Made by a program: the position numbers and the translations under genes. A stretch of DNA of 64,000 bases from JAKBEU01 sp036172095 (GTDB taxonomy: Bacteria; Patescibacteriota; Microgenomatia; UBA1406; GWC2-37-13), in contig JAVHSH010000023.1 in NCBI GenBank assembly GCA_036172095.1, forward strand, positions 62,001 to 126,000. The letters run 5' to 3'. Under the pieces are notes generated by a model. The model ran no database searches and had not been told where the DNA came from. It saw nothing but the letters and a program-made list of their open reading frames with translations. Positions 17,259 to 27,166 of the stretch are shown in pieces; the first letter of the stretch is position 1, and each line of letters opens with the position of its first letter.

Positions 17259-18941
17259 GTGTATTACCCATCCAATTTTCCCCGCCATCTCGAGTCTCAT
17301 CTTATCACGCTCCTCTTGAAACTGCAAAACGTGTGGAAGGAAAGTTCGGACCAATCAAATGCGTTGTGGCATAAGCATATCCGAAAAATCCTCCAACAAA
17401 AAGAGTTTTCGGTATTTGGGGGGAAAACACCTCCCTATTGGTGGCTTCAGTTTATGCTCCTGCGCCATAAGGAAAATTTCGACTCCAAATTCGCATTCCA
17501 TATTGAATCGACTCTTATCAAAACTAAAGTTCGCTCTATATCAGGAATTGTACCATTGACACTATTCACCAAAGGGGTTGCCTGTCCATTCAACTGTATT
17601 TATTGCCCATCGGAGCCGAATGTCCCCAAAAGCTATCTTTCCGATGAGCCGGCGGTGATGCGCGCGATACGCAGCCATTATGACCCATTCATCCAGACCC
17701 AAAGCAGACTCATCATGTTCGCCCTGTCTGGGCATTCAATAGACAAGATAGAGATCATTATCAAAGGAGGGACATTCTCCTTCTTGCCAAAGAGATACCG
17801 AACATTTTTTATTCGTCGCATTTTTGATGCATGCAATGTCGATACCAAGCAATATCTTTTCGATGGAAAGATAATCTCATCGCGCGCCCCGTTCGATAAT
17901 GCGCAGAATAAAAATGAAGCGGCACCATCCCGGATTATCGGCATAAATATCGAAACCCGTCCCGATTATATAAATATATCCGAACTGCAATATCTCAGAA
18001 AACTTGGCGTGACTCATGTTGAGATTGGTGTACAGACACTGTTTGACGATATATATACGAGAATAAAAAGAGGTCATACTGTTGCAGATGTCACCTCTGC
18101 GACGCAACTGCTCAAGGATGCCGGATTCAAGGTTGGATATCACTTTATGCTTAACTTACCGGGTTCAACTCCGGAAAAAGACAAAGAAATGCTTCAGATG
18201 GGATTCAACGATGAACGTTTTAAACCTGACCATTTAAAACTATATCCGACAACCGTAACAAAATTCACCAAGCTTTTTGAAGAATATAAGAAGGGAAAAT
18301 ATACTCCGTATTCGCTTGATAGGATGATTGACGTAATAATAGCAGCGAAAAAAAATGATGTCCCTCCGTGGGTACGGATAGGAAGACTGACACGGGATAT
18401 CACGACGACGATGATGGAAGCGCAGCTATTTCCGCCAAACTTACGGGAGGTTATCCAGAAAAAATTGGAGACAGATAAGATTGACTGTCAATGTATCCGT
18501 TGTCGTGAGATTCAATTAGGAGCGCCGACTCTTCCAATCAATACCCGGATTATCAGATATTCTGCATCTGGAGGACAAGAGTTTTTTATTGAAAAAATTG
18601 ATGCAACAAAAAAATGTTTAGGATTTATTCGACTGAGATTCCCTTCCTATCTATTTGATTCATCGGTTAAACCAATTTTCAAATCACTTGATAACTCAGC
18701 GCTTATCCGAGAACTCCATGTATATGGGAAGTCCACTCCAATTGGAGAACATCAAAAAAAATCAACGCAGCATAAAGGGTTAGGAGAGGAACTGCTTTCT
18801 ATCGCTGAAGAGTTGGTCAAAAAGGAAGGGATAAAAAAACTTGCGATAATCTCAGGAGTCGGTGTACGCGACTATTACCGAAAATTCGGATACAAACTCA
18901 CGCAAACATACCTGACAAAATCCCTCGTCACTAATCCCTAA
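17259..18941 (+). CDS. Elp3-like tRNA U34 radical SAM / acetyltransferase
   Basis: A 560-residue protein with the two-domain Elp3 plan. The radical SAM part has GIVPLTLFTKGVACPFNCIY, with cluster cysteines 109, 113 and 116 (CX3CX2C), then PSEPNVPKSYLSDEPAVMRA and IIIKGGTFSFLP. The C-terminal GNAT domain ends ISGVGVRDYYRKFGYKL. Archaeal and bacterial homologues carboxymethylate U34 of tRNA. It starts at GTG (17259); no usable ATG lies nearby. The stop overlaps the convergent secA end by four bases. Presence of Elp3 in bacteria is patchy, so this may be an ancient transfer. Confidence 0.9.
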   Translation: MYYPSNFPRHLESHLITLLLKLQNVWKESSDQSNALWHKHIRKILQQKEFSVFGGKTPPYWWLQFMLLRHKENFDSKFAFHIESTLIKTKVRSISGIVPLTLFTKGVACPFNCIYCPSEPNVPKSYLSDEPAVMRAIRSHYDPFIQTQSRLIMFALSGHSIDKIEIIIKGGTFSFLPKRYRTFFIRRIFDACNVDTKQYLFDGKIISSRAPFDNAQNKNEAAPSRIIGINIETRPDYINISELQYLRKLGVTHVEIGVQTLFDDIYTRIKRGHTVADVTSATQLLKDAGFKVGYHFMLNLPGSTPEKDKEMLQMGFNDERFKPDHLKLYPTTVTKFTKLFEEYKKGKYTPYSLDRMIDVIIAAKKNDVPPWVRIGRLTRDITTTMMEAQLFPPNLREVIQKKLETDKIDCQCIRCREIQLGAPTLPINTRIIRYSASGGQEFFIEKIDATKKCLGFIRLRFPSYLFDSSVKPIFKSLDNSALIRELHVYGKSTPIGEHQKKSTQHKGLGEELLSIAEELVKKEGIKKLAIISGVGVRDYYRKFGYKLTQTYLTKSLVTNP

Positions 18942-21610
18942 TCTGGCCAATGACATTTCTTATATTTTTTTCCACTTCCACACCAACAAGGTTCATTTCT
19001 CCCTGGTTTCTTTTGGGCGACAATCTGTGTCGATGTCATCTCTTTTTTTTCATCTGCCTTTCCCCCATTCTGAAATGGATTCACTCCGCCAGCTGAGGAA
19101 AATTGGATATGCTGATGGGCTTCATGTTGACTGCCGCCAAATCCTTCAACCTGAATCTTGAATAATTTTCTGGTCGAATCGTAGGGAATGTTGCTCATTA
19201 TTTCTTCAAACAATGTATAGGCCTCATTCTTGTATTCGACAAGCGGATCAAGCTGTGCATATCCACGCAGGTTAATTCCTTCTCTCAGATCTTCAATTGC
19301 TGTTAGATGATCTGTCCAATATTTATCGATGGTCGTCAGGAAGACCGACTTGACTATTTCTTTCCAGACCAATGAACCAAACTGATCTTCTCTCGCTTTG
19401 AATTCTTCATCGAACAATGAAACAAGTCTCCCTTTCAGTTGCGTAAAATCCTTACTTTTGACGATCTGCGTAATCTCCAATTTCGTAATAGGAGGCAGTA
19501 GTGTCGCAAGCTCTTCTTTTATCCCTTCAACCATCTGATCTTCAAGCTCGACGCCTTCAATTGATTGGTCGTTCAGGATAGAATCTATCTCATCATCGAA
19601 TAAATCCTTTATCGTCTTTTTGAACGTTTCCGGATCATCGATCGCATATAGCATTTTTTTCCGCAGTGAATAGATTATCTCGCGTTGTCTGTTCAATACA
19701 TCATCGAAATCGACAAGATGTTTGCGGATATCAAAATTGAATCCTTCGACCTTCACCTGGGCTTGTTCGATTGCGCGAGACACCATTGAGTGGCTCAATG
19801 GCTGGTCTTCTGGAAGATTGAAAAAGGTCATCAGTTTTGATATTTGCTCACCACCGAATATTCTCATGAGATCGTCTCCTAAGGCGACGAAAAAGCGCGT
19901 TTCTCCCGGATCACCCTGTCGCCCTGCGCGTCCGCGCAGCTGATTATCGATTCGTCGCGACTCATGTCTCTCTGTTCCCATGACATACAATCCTCCGATT
20001 GCCATCACTTCATCATGCTCTTTCTGCCATTGCTCCATTTCATTTCTGTTTTCAGGTTTAACTCCTCCCAAAATGATGTCAACTCCGCGCCCTGCCATAT
20101 TTGTCGCGACGGTAACTGCGCCTTTTTTTCCTGCGCGTGCAATTATCGATGCTTCCCGTTCATGGTTTTTTGCGTTCAACAATTCATGAGGGACTCCTTT
20201 TCGATGAAGCAGATGGGAAAGATGCTCGTTCTTTTCGATAGATGTCGTACCAATGAGGACCGGTCTCCCGATTTTGTATTGTTGTGCGATTTCCTCGGCG
20301 ATCGCATTGAATTTCGCTTCTTCTGTTTTATAGATCATATCTGGATGATCGATACGGACCATTGGACGATGCGTCGGAATCGTTATGACATCTGCCTTAT
20401 ATATTTTGTGAAACTCTTCTGCTTCCGTTGCTGCAGTCCCTGTCATTCCTGCTATTTTTTTATATGCACGGAAATAGTTTTGAAGCGATACCGTTGCGAG
20501 TGTCTTTGACTCCCGTTGGATTTGCACTCCCTCTTTCGCTTCGATTGCTTGATGGATTCCTTCGGAAAATCGTCTTCCCTGCAAAAGTCTGCCAGTAAAC
20601 TCATCGACGATGACGATTTCGCCATCCTTGACGATATATTCCTTATTATTCTTGAACAATGCTTCAGCTTTGAGACCTGCTTCGACATGAAATAATGTGT
20701 CAAAATCTTTTTCATAAATATTCTTCACACCAAGCAAGGACTCAACATGTGTGACTCCCTGTTCGGTAAGATGTGCAGTCCGCGATTTCTCATCGATCTT
20801 AAAATCCCCATCCACCAACTGTTTGACTATTTTTGCGTAGGTATAATATTTTGATGTATCTTCTTCATAGGGCGCGGAAATGATATGAGGAGTACGTGCC
20901 TCGTCAATCAAGACGGAGTCCGCCTCGTCTATGATTGCGTAGTGAAATCCGCGTTGTACCAGATCTTCAGCCTGTGTCGCCATGTTATCACGGAGATAAT
21001 CGAATCCAAATTCACTGTTGATACCATAGGTGATATCCGCTTCGTACGCCTGTTTTCTCGTACAGGTCCTCAGATGTTTCAATCGGAAATCCTGGACATC
21101 GGAGTCTTCGTAGACTGCATCAAAAACATATGACTTATCGGATATGATAGCTGCAGAGGTCAAACCCAAAAAATTGTAGACTTCTCCCATCCATCCTGCA
21201 TCACGTCGAGCTAGATAGTCATTGACCGTCACCAAGTGAGTCCCTTTTCCTTCAAGCGCATTCAGGTAGAGTGCAGATGTCGCGGAAAGCGTTTTCCCCT
21301 CTCCTGTCCGTTGTTCGCTTATCTTCCCCTCATGGAGCGCTATTCCAGCCATCAGCTGTACATCAAAATGTCTCTCACCAAGTTTTCTCCGTGCCGCTTC
21401 CCGCACCAAAGCAAATGCATAGGGGAGAATATCATCAAGCGTTTTCCCTTCGGAAAGTTGTCGTCTCAGTTCTACCGTTTTGCTGGGGAATTCCAAGTCA
21501 GCCAATTTCCGCACCTCATCCTCAAGCGCATTTATCTGCTTCACGATGATTTTATATCTACTGACTTGTTTCAGATTGTAATCGAACAATCGCGTTATGA
21601 ATTCAAACAT
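18938..21610 (-). CDS. secA: Preprotein translocase ATPase SecA
   Basis: The 890-residue Sec motor. DEAD motor domains carry EGKTLSATSALYLN, IDEADSVLIDEARTP and GRAGRQGDPG; the C-terminus ends in the SecB/phospholipid-binding zinc motif RNEPCWCGSGKKYKKCH. On the minus strand TATACT (21619-21624) lies eight bases upstream of the ATG, another leaderless-type promoter. Full-length and normal for the family. Confidence 0.97.
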   Translation of the reverse strand: MFEFITRLFDYNLKQVSRYKIIVKQINALEDEVRKLADLEFPSKTVELRRQLSEGKTLDDILPYAFALVREAARRKLGERHFDVQLMAGIALHEGKISEQRTGEGKTLSATSALYLNALEGKGTHLVTVNDYLARRDAGWMGEVYNFLGLTSAAIISDKSYVFDAVYEDSDVQDFRLKHLRTCTRKQAYEADITYGINSEFGFDYLRDNMATQAEDLVQRGFHYAIIDEADSVLIDEARTPHIISAPYEEDTSKYYTYAKIVKQLVDGDFKIDEKSRTAHLTEQGVTHVESLLGVKNIYEKDFDTLFHVEAGLKAEALFKNNKEYIVKDGEIVIVDEFTGRLLQGRRFSEGIHQAIEAKEGVQIQRESKTLATVSLQNYFRAYKKIAGMTGTAATEAEEFHKIYKADVITIPTHRPMVRIDHPDMIYKTEEAKFNAIAEEIAQQYKIGRPVLIGTTSIEKNEHLSHLLHRKGVPHELLNAKNHEREASIIARAGKKGAVTVATNMAGRGVDIILGGVKPENRNEMEQWQKEHDEVMAIGGLYVMGTERHESRRIDNQLRGRAGRQGDPGETRFFVALGDDLMRIFGGEQISKLMTFFNLPEDQPLSHSMVSRAIEQAQVKVEGFNFDIRKHLVDFDDVLNRQREIIYSLRKKMLYAIDDPETFKKTIKDLFDDEIDSILNDQSIEGVELEDQMVEGIKEELATLLPPITKLEITQIVKSKDFTQLKGRLVSLFDEEFKAREDQFGSLVWKEIVKSVFLTTIDKYWTDHLTAIEDLREGINLRGYAQLDPLVEYKNEAYTLFEEIMSNIPYDSTRKLFKIQVEGFGGSQHEAHQHIQFSSAGGVNPFQNGGKADEKKEMTSTQIVAQKKPGRNEPCWCGSGKKYKKCHWPD

Positions 21611-21649
21611 AAGGATATAGTATACACTGGGAGAAAAAGAAAAAGAGTT

Positions 21650-22354
21650 TTATTGAGCAGAGAATTCTTGTGGTATCACAAGAATGCGAACTGCATCATA
21701 TCTGTTTTTTTCTTTTCCGGCGCCAGGATTTGTTTTGCTCACAACGAAATGGATTAAATCTCCTTCTTTGATATTTGAGAATCCGGTCCGTTCAATTTCC
21801 TTTGATTTGCTGTTTAGCAGGAATTGGCGGGTGGAACTTTGGATATCAATGATGTACTCATCCTTATCGTATGTGACAACTTTTAAATAATAATCCGACT
21901 TGGAAATTTCAATGATTTTTGCTGTTTTCACGAGGAATTGTTCATCAATGTACACTTCATTCGCTTCAATCGTATCACTGATCATCTGTCCAGTGACGAT
22001 GGCGTAATTGCCAACTGCCAAATCCGATTTCTTCAGTTCCTTTTTTGACGCGCCTACAACTTTATAGAGTGTCGTAAGCGTATCGTCAATCTTGATGGTA
22101 TATTTGCGCTCATCGGTCCCCTGCATAGAGGAGATAATCATCGAGGAACCATCGATTTTTGTTATGCTTCCGACATATGCCTTCTGATCTTTTTTTCTCA
22201 TCTCTTCGACCTGTGTCGCAATCTTTTCCCTAAGCAACTTGACTCCCTTTTCTTCGGCAGGTGTCGCTGATGAGGTCGAATCAATCGCAAGGACAGGCAC
22301 CGCAAGTAGGCAGGTGCACAGTATGGTTAATAGTAGTGTGTCTCTTTTTTTCAT
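21650..22354 (-). CDS. Secreted protein with repeated small beta domains, unknown function
   Basis: A 234-residue protein with a clear signal peptide (LLLTILCTCLLAVPVLA, cleavage expected after Ala23). The mature part has two or three similar short beta-rich segments (VGSITKIDGSSMIISS; LAVGNYAIVTGQMI; IEISKSDYYLKVVTYDKDEY) reminiscent of DUF5666-like OB modules common in CPR exported proteins. It overlaps the upstream membrane-anchored gene by one base. Function unknown. Confidence 0.7.
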   Translation of the reverse strand: MKKRDTLLLTILCTCLLAVPVLAIDSTSSATPAEEKGVKLLREKIATQVEEMRKKDQKAYVGSITKIDGSSMIISSMQGTDERKYTIKIDDTLTTLYKVVGASKKELKKSDLAVGNYAIVTGQMISDTIEANEVYIDEQFLVKTAKIIEISKSDYYLKVVTYDKDEYIIDIQSSTRQFLLNSKSKEIERTGFSNIKEGDLIHFVVSKTNPGAGKEKNRYDAVRILVIPQEFSAQ

Positions 22355-22782
22355 TAGTTTGAATTCAGATAATAAACTTTAAATTCCTTTTCCTGTATTT
22401 TCCCTTGTGCTCCTTTTGCATAAGCACTTAGATGGATGACGTTTTCGCCCAGTGAGAGCGGCATTTCATAGCTGAAATCCTCAGTTTTTGCGGTGAAAGT
22501 CCCATCTTTTGCGGGCGATTGTACAACAACAAAACTACCCTTCTCAACTTTCCCTTTTATGACAACTGATGCCTTGCTGATAATATCCCCATCATTGGGC
22601 TCGGTGATAGTGATGGGCTGTGTTATCGTTTGTTGCTCGGTTGTCCCAACGGGGCGCATTTTCGTCGATTGTTTTTTTTGCGTGACTGAATTGTTTTTTT
22701 GTGTATTAAGGATGACGATAAAGGAGAAAATGAGGCCGAACAATATGCCCATTCCAATCGCTAATGATGTTTCTTTTTTCAT
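22354..22782 (-). CDS. Membrane-anchored protein with an Ig-like domain
   Basis: A 142-residue protein: one N-terminal membrane segment (AIGMGILFGLIFSFIVIL), a linker, then an immunoglobulin-like/glucodextranase-B-like domain (ITEPNDGDIISKASVVIKGK, then LPLSLGENVIHLSAYAKG with the usual final strand). Extracytoplasmic, probably a surface or cell-wall-associated binding domain. Its stop overlaps the start of the secreted beta-domain gene, so the two are probably made together. Confidence 0.72.
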   Translation of the reverse strand: MKKETSLAIGMGILFGLIFSFIVILNTQKNNSVTQKKQSTKMRPVGTTEQQTITQPITITEPNDGDIISKASVVIKGKVEKGSFVVVQSPAKDGTFTAKTEDFSYEMPLSLGENVIHLSAYAKGAQGKIQEKEFKVYYLNSN

Positions 22783-22830
22783 AGAACGTGTACTGCAATA
22801 CTACCGCAAATGGGAAGATAAGTCAAACAC

Positions 22831-23700
22831 TCATCTCTGTTGCGATAGCGAATGAAATAGTTGTGGAAGTGTTGAAATGATATCGGCAACCGAGTACCAA
22901 TTCCCCTTCAAATGGAATAATTGATCAGCTGTTTGTTTGAGAAGATATGAGCCAACGACTGCGGAAACGAATGGGTCGGAATGAGCCGAAAGTCCTGCGA
23001 TAAGTCCTGCTAAGATATCTCCTGTACCACCTTTCGTCAACCCCGCGTTCCCTCCCCGGACAACAACAGTTTTTTCTCCATTCGAAACGATATCGTCAAT
23101 TGCCTTAAGAAGAACAATACATTTATTAGCACGTGCCATTTGTTCAACTGCTGATATTTTCCCTTGGAGCTCCATTTCACGGACATCAACGCCAAACAGC
23201 GTCATGAACTCTTTCTGATGTGGCGTGACGAGAGCCTTTTTTTTGAGCAACCCCAACCACTCCTTATCCATCATCTGCAATGCGCCCGCATCAAAAATAA
23301 ATTGCTTATCGGGAAACTGCTCAATCAAGTTCTTGACAAGCTGTCGAGTAAACTTCCCCTCGTTGCCCACTCTCATCATCCCATTCCCCACAAGGATCAC
23401 ATCATCCTCCAATGCATAATGGGGAATATCTTTCTGGGGAACAACGATGCCTGTTTGCCACGCGATTTTTATTGCCTTAATAATTTCGTTGTTTTCCTTT
23501 GTCGAGGCGACATGAACCATGTCGACGATGTGTGATGCCATCTCTGCAGACCAAAGGACAGCCCCATGGAAAAGCGAAGATCCTCCTATCACGAGTACTT
23601 TCCCGTTATTGCCTTTATGTGATTTTTGTTCTGGGTGGGATAATGATTGAATATATCCATGTATCAAATGTTCTGTTGCAAGCGGTATTTGGGTACTCAT
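22831..23700 (-). CDS. nnrD: ADP/ATP-dependent NAD(P)H-hydrate dehydratase
   Basis: Repairs hydrated NAD(P)H. A 289-residue ribokinase-like CARKD domain: GKVLVIGGSSLFHGA, the acidic site FDAGAL, the nucleotide motif TPHQKEF and the signature NAGLTKGGTGDILAGLIAGL. Stand-alone without the NnrE epimerase domain often fused to it. It is divergent from alaS, with start codons 41 bases apart. Confidence 0.92.
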   Translation of the reverse strand: MSTQIPLATEHLIHGYIQSLSHPEQKSHKGNNGKVLVIGGSSLFHGAVLWSAEMASHIVDMVHVASTKENNEIIKAIKIAWQTGIVVPQKDIPHYALEDDVILVGNGMMRVGNEGKFTRQLVKNLIEQFPDKQFIFDAGALQMMDKEWLGLLKKKALVTPHQKEFMTLFGVDVREMELQGKISAVEQMARANKCIVLLKAIDDIVSNGEKTVVVRGGNAGLTKGGTGDILAGLIAGLSAHSDPFVSAVVGSYLLKQTADQLFHLKGNWYSVADIISTLPQLFHSLSQQR

Positions 23701-23705
23701 ACATG

Positions 23706-23734
23706 TTACATGTTAGTTGATAAGTTGATATAAT
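23706..23734 (+). promoter_or_regulatory. alaS promoter
   Basis: TTACAT (23706-23711), a 17-base spacer and TATAAT (23729-23734), seven bases before the ATG at 23742. Confidence 0.6.
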
Positions 23735-23741
23735 GCTAGTC

Positions 23742-25544
23742 ATGGAATTAGACCATAAAACATTTCGGAAATTATTCGCGGAACACTTGGAAAAGAAGGG
23801 TCATGTGGAGGTACCTCCTATTCCTTTGGTCCCTAAAGATGATCCGACAACTCTTTTTACCGGCTCCGGCATGCAACAATTGGTTCCCTATCTTCTCGGG
23901 GAAAGACATCCTCTTGGCACAAGGCTTTTTGACATCCAGCGCTCGCTTCGTTCACAGGATATTGATGAAATAGGCGACAATAGGCATACGACAATGTTTG
24001 AGATGATGGGGAATTGGTCTCTCGGCGATTATTTCAAAAAGGACCAGCTCACCTGGTTTTTTTCATTCCTCGTTGATGTTTTACACTTCGACCCAAAGAA
24101 ATTATATGTGACTGTTTTCCAAGGCGAAGGTAAATTACCAAGGGATGATGAATCGATTGAGGTATGGCAATCGCTATTCAGGAAATATGGATTGGAAACG
24201 GAGCTAGGAAAACGAATCTGTTTATATGACGCCAAAAAGAATTGGTGGTCACGAGCCGGTGTCCCAGATAATATGCCTCTCGGCGAGCCGGGAGGTCCAG
24301 ACAGTGAGGTATTCTATGAGTTCACTCATGTGCCTCATAATCCGGCATTCGGACCAACCTGCCATCCCAACTGTGATTGTGGACGTTTCCTAGAAATCGG
24401 CAACTCCGTTTTCATGCAGTATAAAAAGACAGCCAGTGGATTTGAAGAACTACCGAAGATGAATGTGGATTTCGGTGGCGGTCTTGAGCGGATTCTTGCG
24501 GCGTTGGAAAACAATCCAGATATCTTCACAACTCATATGTATCTCCCAATTATCAAACGTATTGAGGGCATCACGAAAAAACAATATAGTGATCCAACAA
24601 ACACTCCTCTTATGCGGATTGTCGCGGATCATCTGAAAGCGGCGGTATTTCTCATCAAAGATGGGGTGCTTCCTTCAAACAAGGAGCAAGGGTATGTCCT
24701 CCGCAGACTGCTGCGCCGTCTTGCTGTGAAAATGAGGAAGCTGACCGGTAGTCTCCCCTCTCCTGAGGAGCTTGCAGCGGTATCCGAAGAGGTCCTTAAA
24801 ATGTATGAGGGGATATATTTCGATACGATGACCGATTTGCCTGTCATGAAATCCATCATTGGCGACGAAATCAAGAAATTCAACGCGAGTCTTGAAAAAG
24901 GAATCAAACAAATAGAAAAAATCCCGACAATTGATGGAAAGATTGCGTTTGATCTCTATCAATCCTATGGATTTCCGCTTGAGGTAACGGAGGAACTCTA
25001 TCGCGAAAAGGGACAGGAGATAGACAAGGATCAGTTCACAGCTGAGTTCACAAAACACAAGGAATTATCCCGCTCTGCATCGGCGAGCAAATTCAAGGGC
25101 GGTCTTGCAGACCAAAGCGAACAGACACTGAAATATCACACGGCAACTCATCTGCTCCATCAGGCATTATTCGATGTACTGGGAACAGAGATTCGCCAGG
25201 AAGGTTCCAATATTACAAGTGAACGCCTTCGTTTTGACTTTTATTGTCTGCATAAACCGACTCCTGAGCAGATCCAGAAAGTCATCGACATCGTCAATGA
25301 AAAAATAACAAATAAACTTGCGGTCGAATACAAGATTATTCCAAAAAAAGAAGCGGAACTTTTGGGAGCCAAGTCATTTTTCCGAGAAAAATATCCCGAT
25401 ATGGTAAAGGTGTATTTTGTCGGGTCCTATTCAAAGGAATTCTGCGGCGGACCACATGTGAAGAATACGTCAGAAATTGGCCATTTTTCTCTCGTAAAAT
25501 TCGAGAAAATCGGCAGCAATATTTATAGAATTTACGCTAAATAA
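23742..25544 (+). CDS. alaS: Alanyl-tRNA synthetase, C-terminally shortened
   Basis: Charges tRNA-Ala. It has the class II catalytic core (TLFTGSGMQQLVPYL, RSQDIDEIGDNRHTTMFEM), a tRNA-recognition domain and the editing domain with HTATHLLHQAL and CGGPHVKNTSEIGHF. At 600 residues it lacks the C-terminal C-Ala/oligomerisation domain of ordinary 870-residue enzymes, as is usual in CPR and some archaea. An ATG nine bases upstream overlaps the -10, so 23742 is preferred. The next gene encodes a free tRNA-binding OB domain one base downstream. Confidence 0.95.
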   Translation: MELDHKTFRKLFAEHLEKKGHVEVPPIPLVPKDDPTTLFTGSGMQQLVPYLLGERHPLGTRLFDIQRSLRSQDIDEIGDNRHTTMFEMMGNWSLGDYFKKDQLTWFFSFLVDVLHFDPKKLYVTVFQGEGKLPRDDESIEVWQSLFRKYGLETELGKRICLYDAKKNWWSRAGVPDNMPLGEPGGPDSEVFYEFTHVPHNPAFGPTCHPNCDCGRFLEIGNSVFMQYKKTASGFEELPKMNVDFGGGLERILAALENNPDIFTTHMYLPIIKRIEGITKKQYSDPTNTPLMRIVADHLKAAVFLIKDGVLPSNKEQGYVLRRLLRRLAVKMRKLTGSLPSPEELAAVSEEVLKMYEGIYFDTMTDLPVMKSIIGDEIKKFNASLEKGIKQIEKIPTIDGKIAFDLYQSYGFPLEVTEELYREKGQEIDKDQFTAEFTKHKELSRSASASKFKGGLADQSEQTLKYHTATHLLHQALFDVLGTEIRQEGSNITSERLRFDFYCLHKPTPEQIQKVIDIVNEKITNKLAVEYKIIPKKEAELLGAKSFFREKYPDMVKVYFVGSYSKEFCGGPHVKNTSEIGHFSLVKFEKIGSNIYRIYAK

Positions 25545-25545
25545 T

Positions 25546-25887
25546 ATGAAAAAACCTCTTATCGAATTCCCGGATTTTCTAAAGCTGGATGCCCGCGCAG
25601 GAGAAATAAAAACTGCTACCGCAGTCCCCGATTCCAACAAGCTCCTTGAGCTCACTGTCGACTTAGGCGAAGACTACGGAATCGTCACCATCCTTTCAGG
25701 AATTGCGAAATATTTTCCAACTGAGAGTCTTATCGGTAAAAAAGTCCCGGTAATCGCGAACCTCGCTCCAAAGCAAATGGCAGGAAAATTCTCCAATGGT
25801 TTCATCCTTATGGTCGATTTGCCAGGACATGTCCCACTCATTATTGAACTCCCCGCCAATACTCCTAATGGGTCAGTGTTATCCTGA
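25546..25887 (+). CDS. tRNA-binding OB-fold protein (Trbp111/CsaA type)
   Basis: A 113-residue protein equivalent to the C-terminal dimerisation/tRNA-binding domain of MetRS (ARAGEIKTATAVPDSNKLLE, GIVTILSGIAKYF, VIANLAPKQMAGKFSNGFI). Trbp111-like proteins bind tRNA elbows in a structure-specific way. Placed one base after alaS, it may serve in trans in place of the missing C-terminal domain of AlaRS; that is an inference from position. The alternative is a free MetRS accessory domain. Confidence 0.85.
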   Translation: MKKPLIEFPDFLKLDARAGEIKTATAVPDSNKLLELTVDLGEDYGIVTILSGIAKYFPTESLIGKKVPVIANLAPKQMAGKFSNGFILMVDLPGHVPLIIELPANTPNGSVLS

Positions 25888-25949
25888 AACTCATACATGG
25901 TTAGGTTCGGTTGACAACTGAAAAAAAATAGTATTAAATAGTCTCACAT

Positions 25950-26984
25950 ATGATAAAAAAACATTCAACCACTCAAATGAAGAGTGAGGCAGCAATGCCA
26001 GATCAACCAAAACTCAACTGGTCAATGGTTGCAGTAGTTGCAGCACTTGCCGGCGTGTTACTTATTGTCAAAACCTATCGGGGAAATACCGATGAGTTTA
26101 AAAACAAAACTATTCCTGCAGCTATAAAGAAAGTGCTCAATAGCCCAGATACAAAATTCGAAGTCACCTCGCTCAAAGAAACAAGCGGTGTCTACGAATT
26201 CCAACTCAAATTACAGAATCAAACATACACTTCATACATCACAAAGGATGGAAAAGTCCTTTTCACATCCGGTGTGAAGCTTGATGATTCAAAGAAAGCA
26301 GATGCGGCAGCAACAACAGCACCACAAAAAAAACTTACGGTAAAAGATCTGAAGAAAGCTGATAAGCCAAGTCTTACAGCGTTTGTGGTCGCAAACTGTC
26401 CATTCGGTTTACAGACTCAACGTGTCTTCAAGAAAGTACTGGAAGAAGCGCCAGCTCTTGAGTCAAATTTGAAAGTCAAATACATCGGCTCTATCGAAAA
26501 TGGAAAGATTGTTTCGATGCATGGTGATGAGGAAGCAAAAGAAAACTTAAGACAAATCTGTATCCGTGATGAACAGCCAACATTATTTTGGCCATATGTT
26601 AATTGCTACATGCAAGAAGGTAAAACAGATGCATGTCTTGCAAGCGCAGGTGTTGATACAGCAACAATGACAGCATGCACGGAAGATCCTAAAAGAGGAA
26701 ATGCATTCGCTCAGAAAGACTTCGATATGGCAACAAAATTCAAGGTTAGCGGATCACCGACATTAGTATTGAACGACGCACAGGTCGTTTCCGAATTCGA
26801 TTTCGGAGGTCGTGTTCCAAACGCCATGAAGACACTCGTCTGCGGTGGAAGTAAGACACCAGGCGAATATTGTGCAAACGATATATCTACTAAAGAAGTA
26901 GCAGTCTCCTTATCAGTGACTGATGAAGCTGCAAGCACAGGTGGAACCACAAGTTCCGCAGCTGGCTGTGCTCCAGCTAAATAA
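25950..26984 (+). CDS. Membrane-anchored DsbA/thioredoxin-like protein
   Basis: A 344-residue protein with one N-terminal membrane segment (MVAVVAALAGVLLIV), a small domain of about 90 residues, a linker rich in Ala/Lys, then a thioredoxin-fold domain beginning LTAFVVANCPFGLQTQRVF. The active site has a single cysteine (NCPFG) rather than CxxC, but further cysteines (ICIRDE, VNCYMQ, DACLAS, MTACTE) are spaced as in GILT/DsbA-like proteins. The cis-proline region is SGSPTLVLN. Extracytoplasmic; probably disulfide chemistry, unproven. TTGACA lies at 25911-25916. Confidence 0.75.
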   Translation: MIKKHSTTQMKSEAAMPDQPKLNWSMVAVVAALAGVLLIVKTYRGNTDEFKNKTIPAAIKKVLNSPDTKFEVTSLKETSGVYEFQLKLQNQTYTSYITKDGKVLFTSGVKLDDSKKADAAATTAPQKKLTVKDLKKADKPSLTAFVVANCPFGLQTQRVFKKVLEEAPALESNLKVKYIGSIENGKIVSMHGDEEAKENLRQICIRDEQPTLFWPYVNCYMQEGKTDACLASAGVDTATMTACTEDPKRGNAFAQKDFDMATKFKVSGSPTLVLNDAQVVSEFDFGGRVPNAMKTLVCGGSKTPGEYCANDISTKEVAVSLSVTDEAASTGGTTSSAAGCAPAK

Positions 26985-27001
26985 GGTTTTGAAGATTACG
27001 A

Positions 27002-27032
27002 GGGGGGTGGCGCAAGCCACCCTCTTTTTTTT
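27002..27032 (+). terminator. Rho-independent terminator after the DsbA-like gene
   Basis: GGGTGGC / GCCACCC with a GCAA tetraloop, followed by a run of eight T after a short CTC. A textbook intrinsic terminator. Confidence 0.9.
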
Positions 27033-27166
27033 GAGGTTTCTTTTATCTCAAAAGAAACCGAAACCCGCCCGAGGCGAACATTCGACTGCGTGGCCGTAGG
27101 CCTCGAGGCGAATTTGAGCGAAGGAGGGTGTGAACCACAAGAGAAATACGATATACTTAAGAAAGT

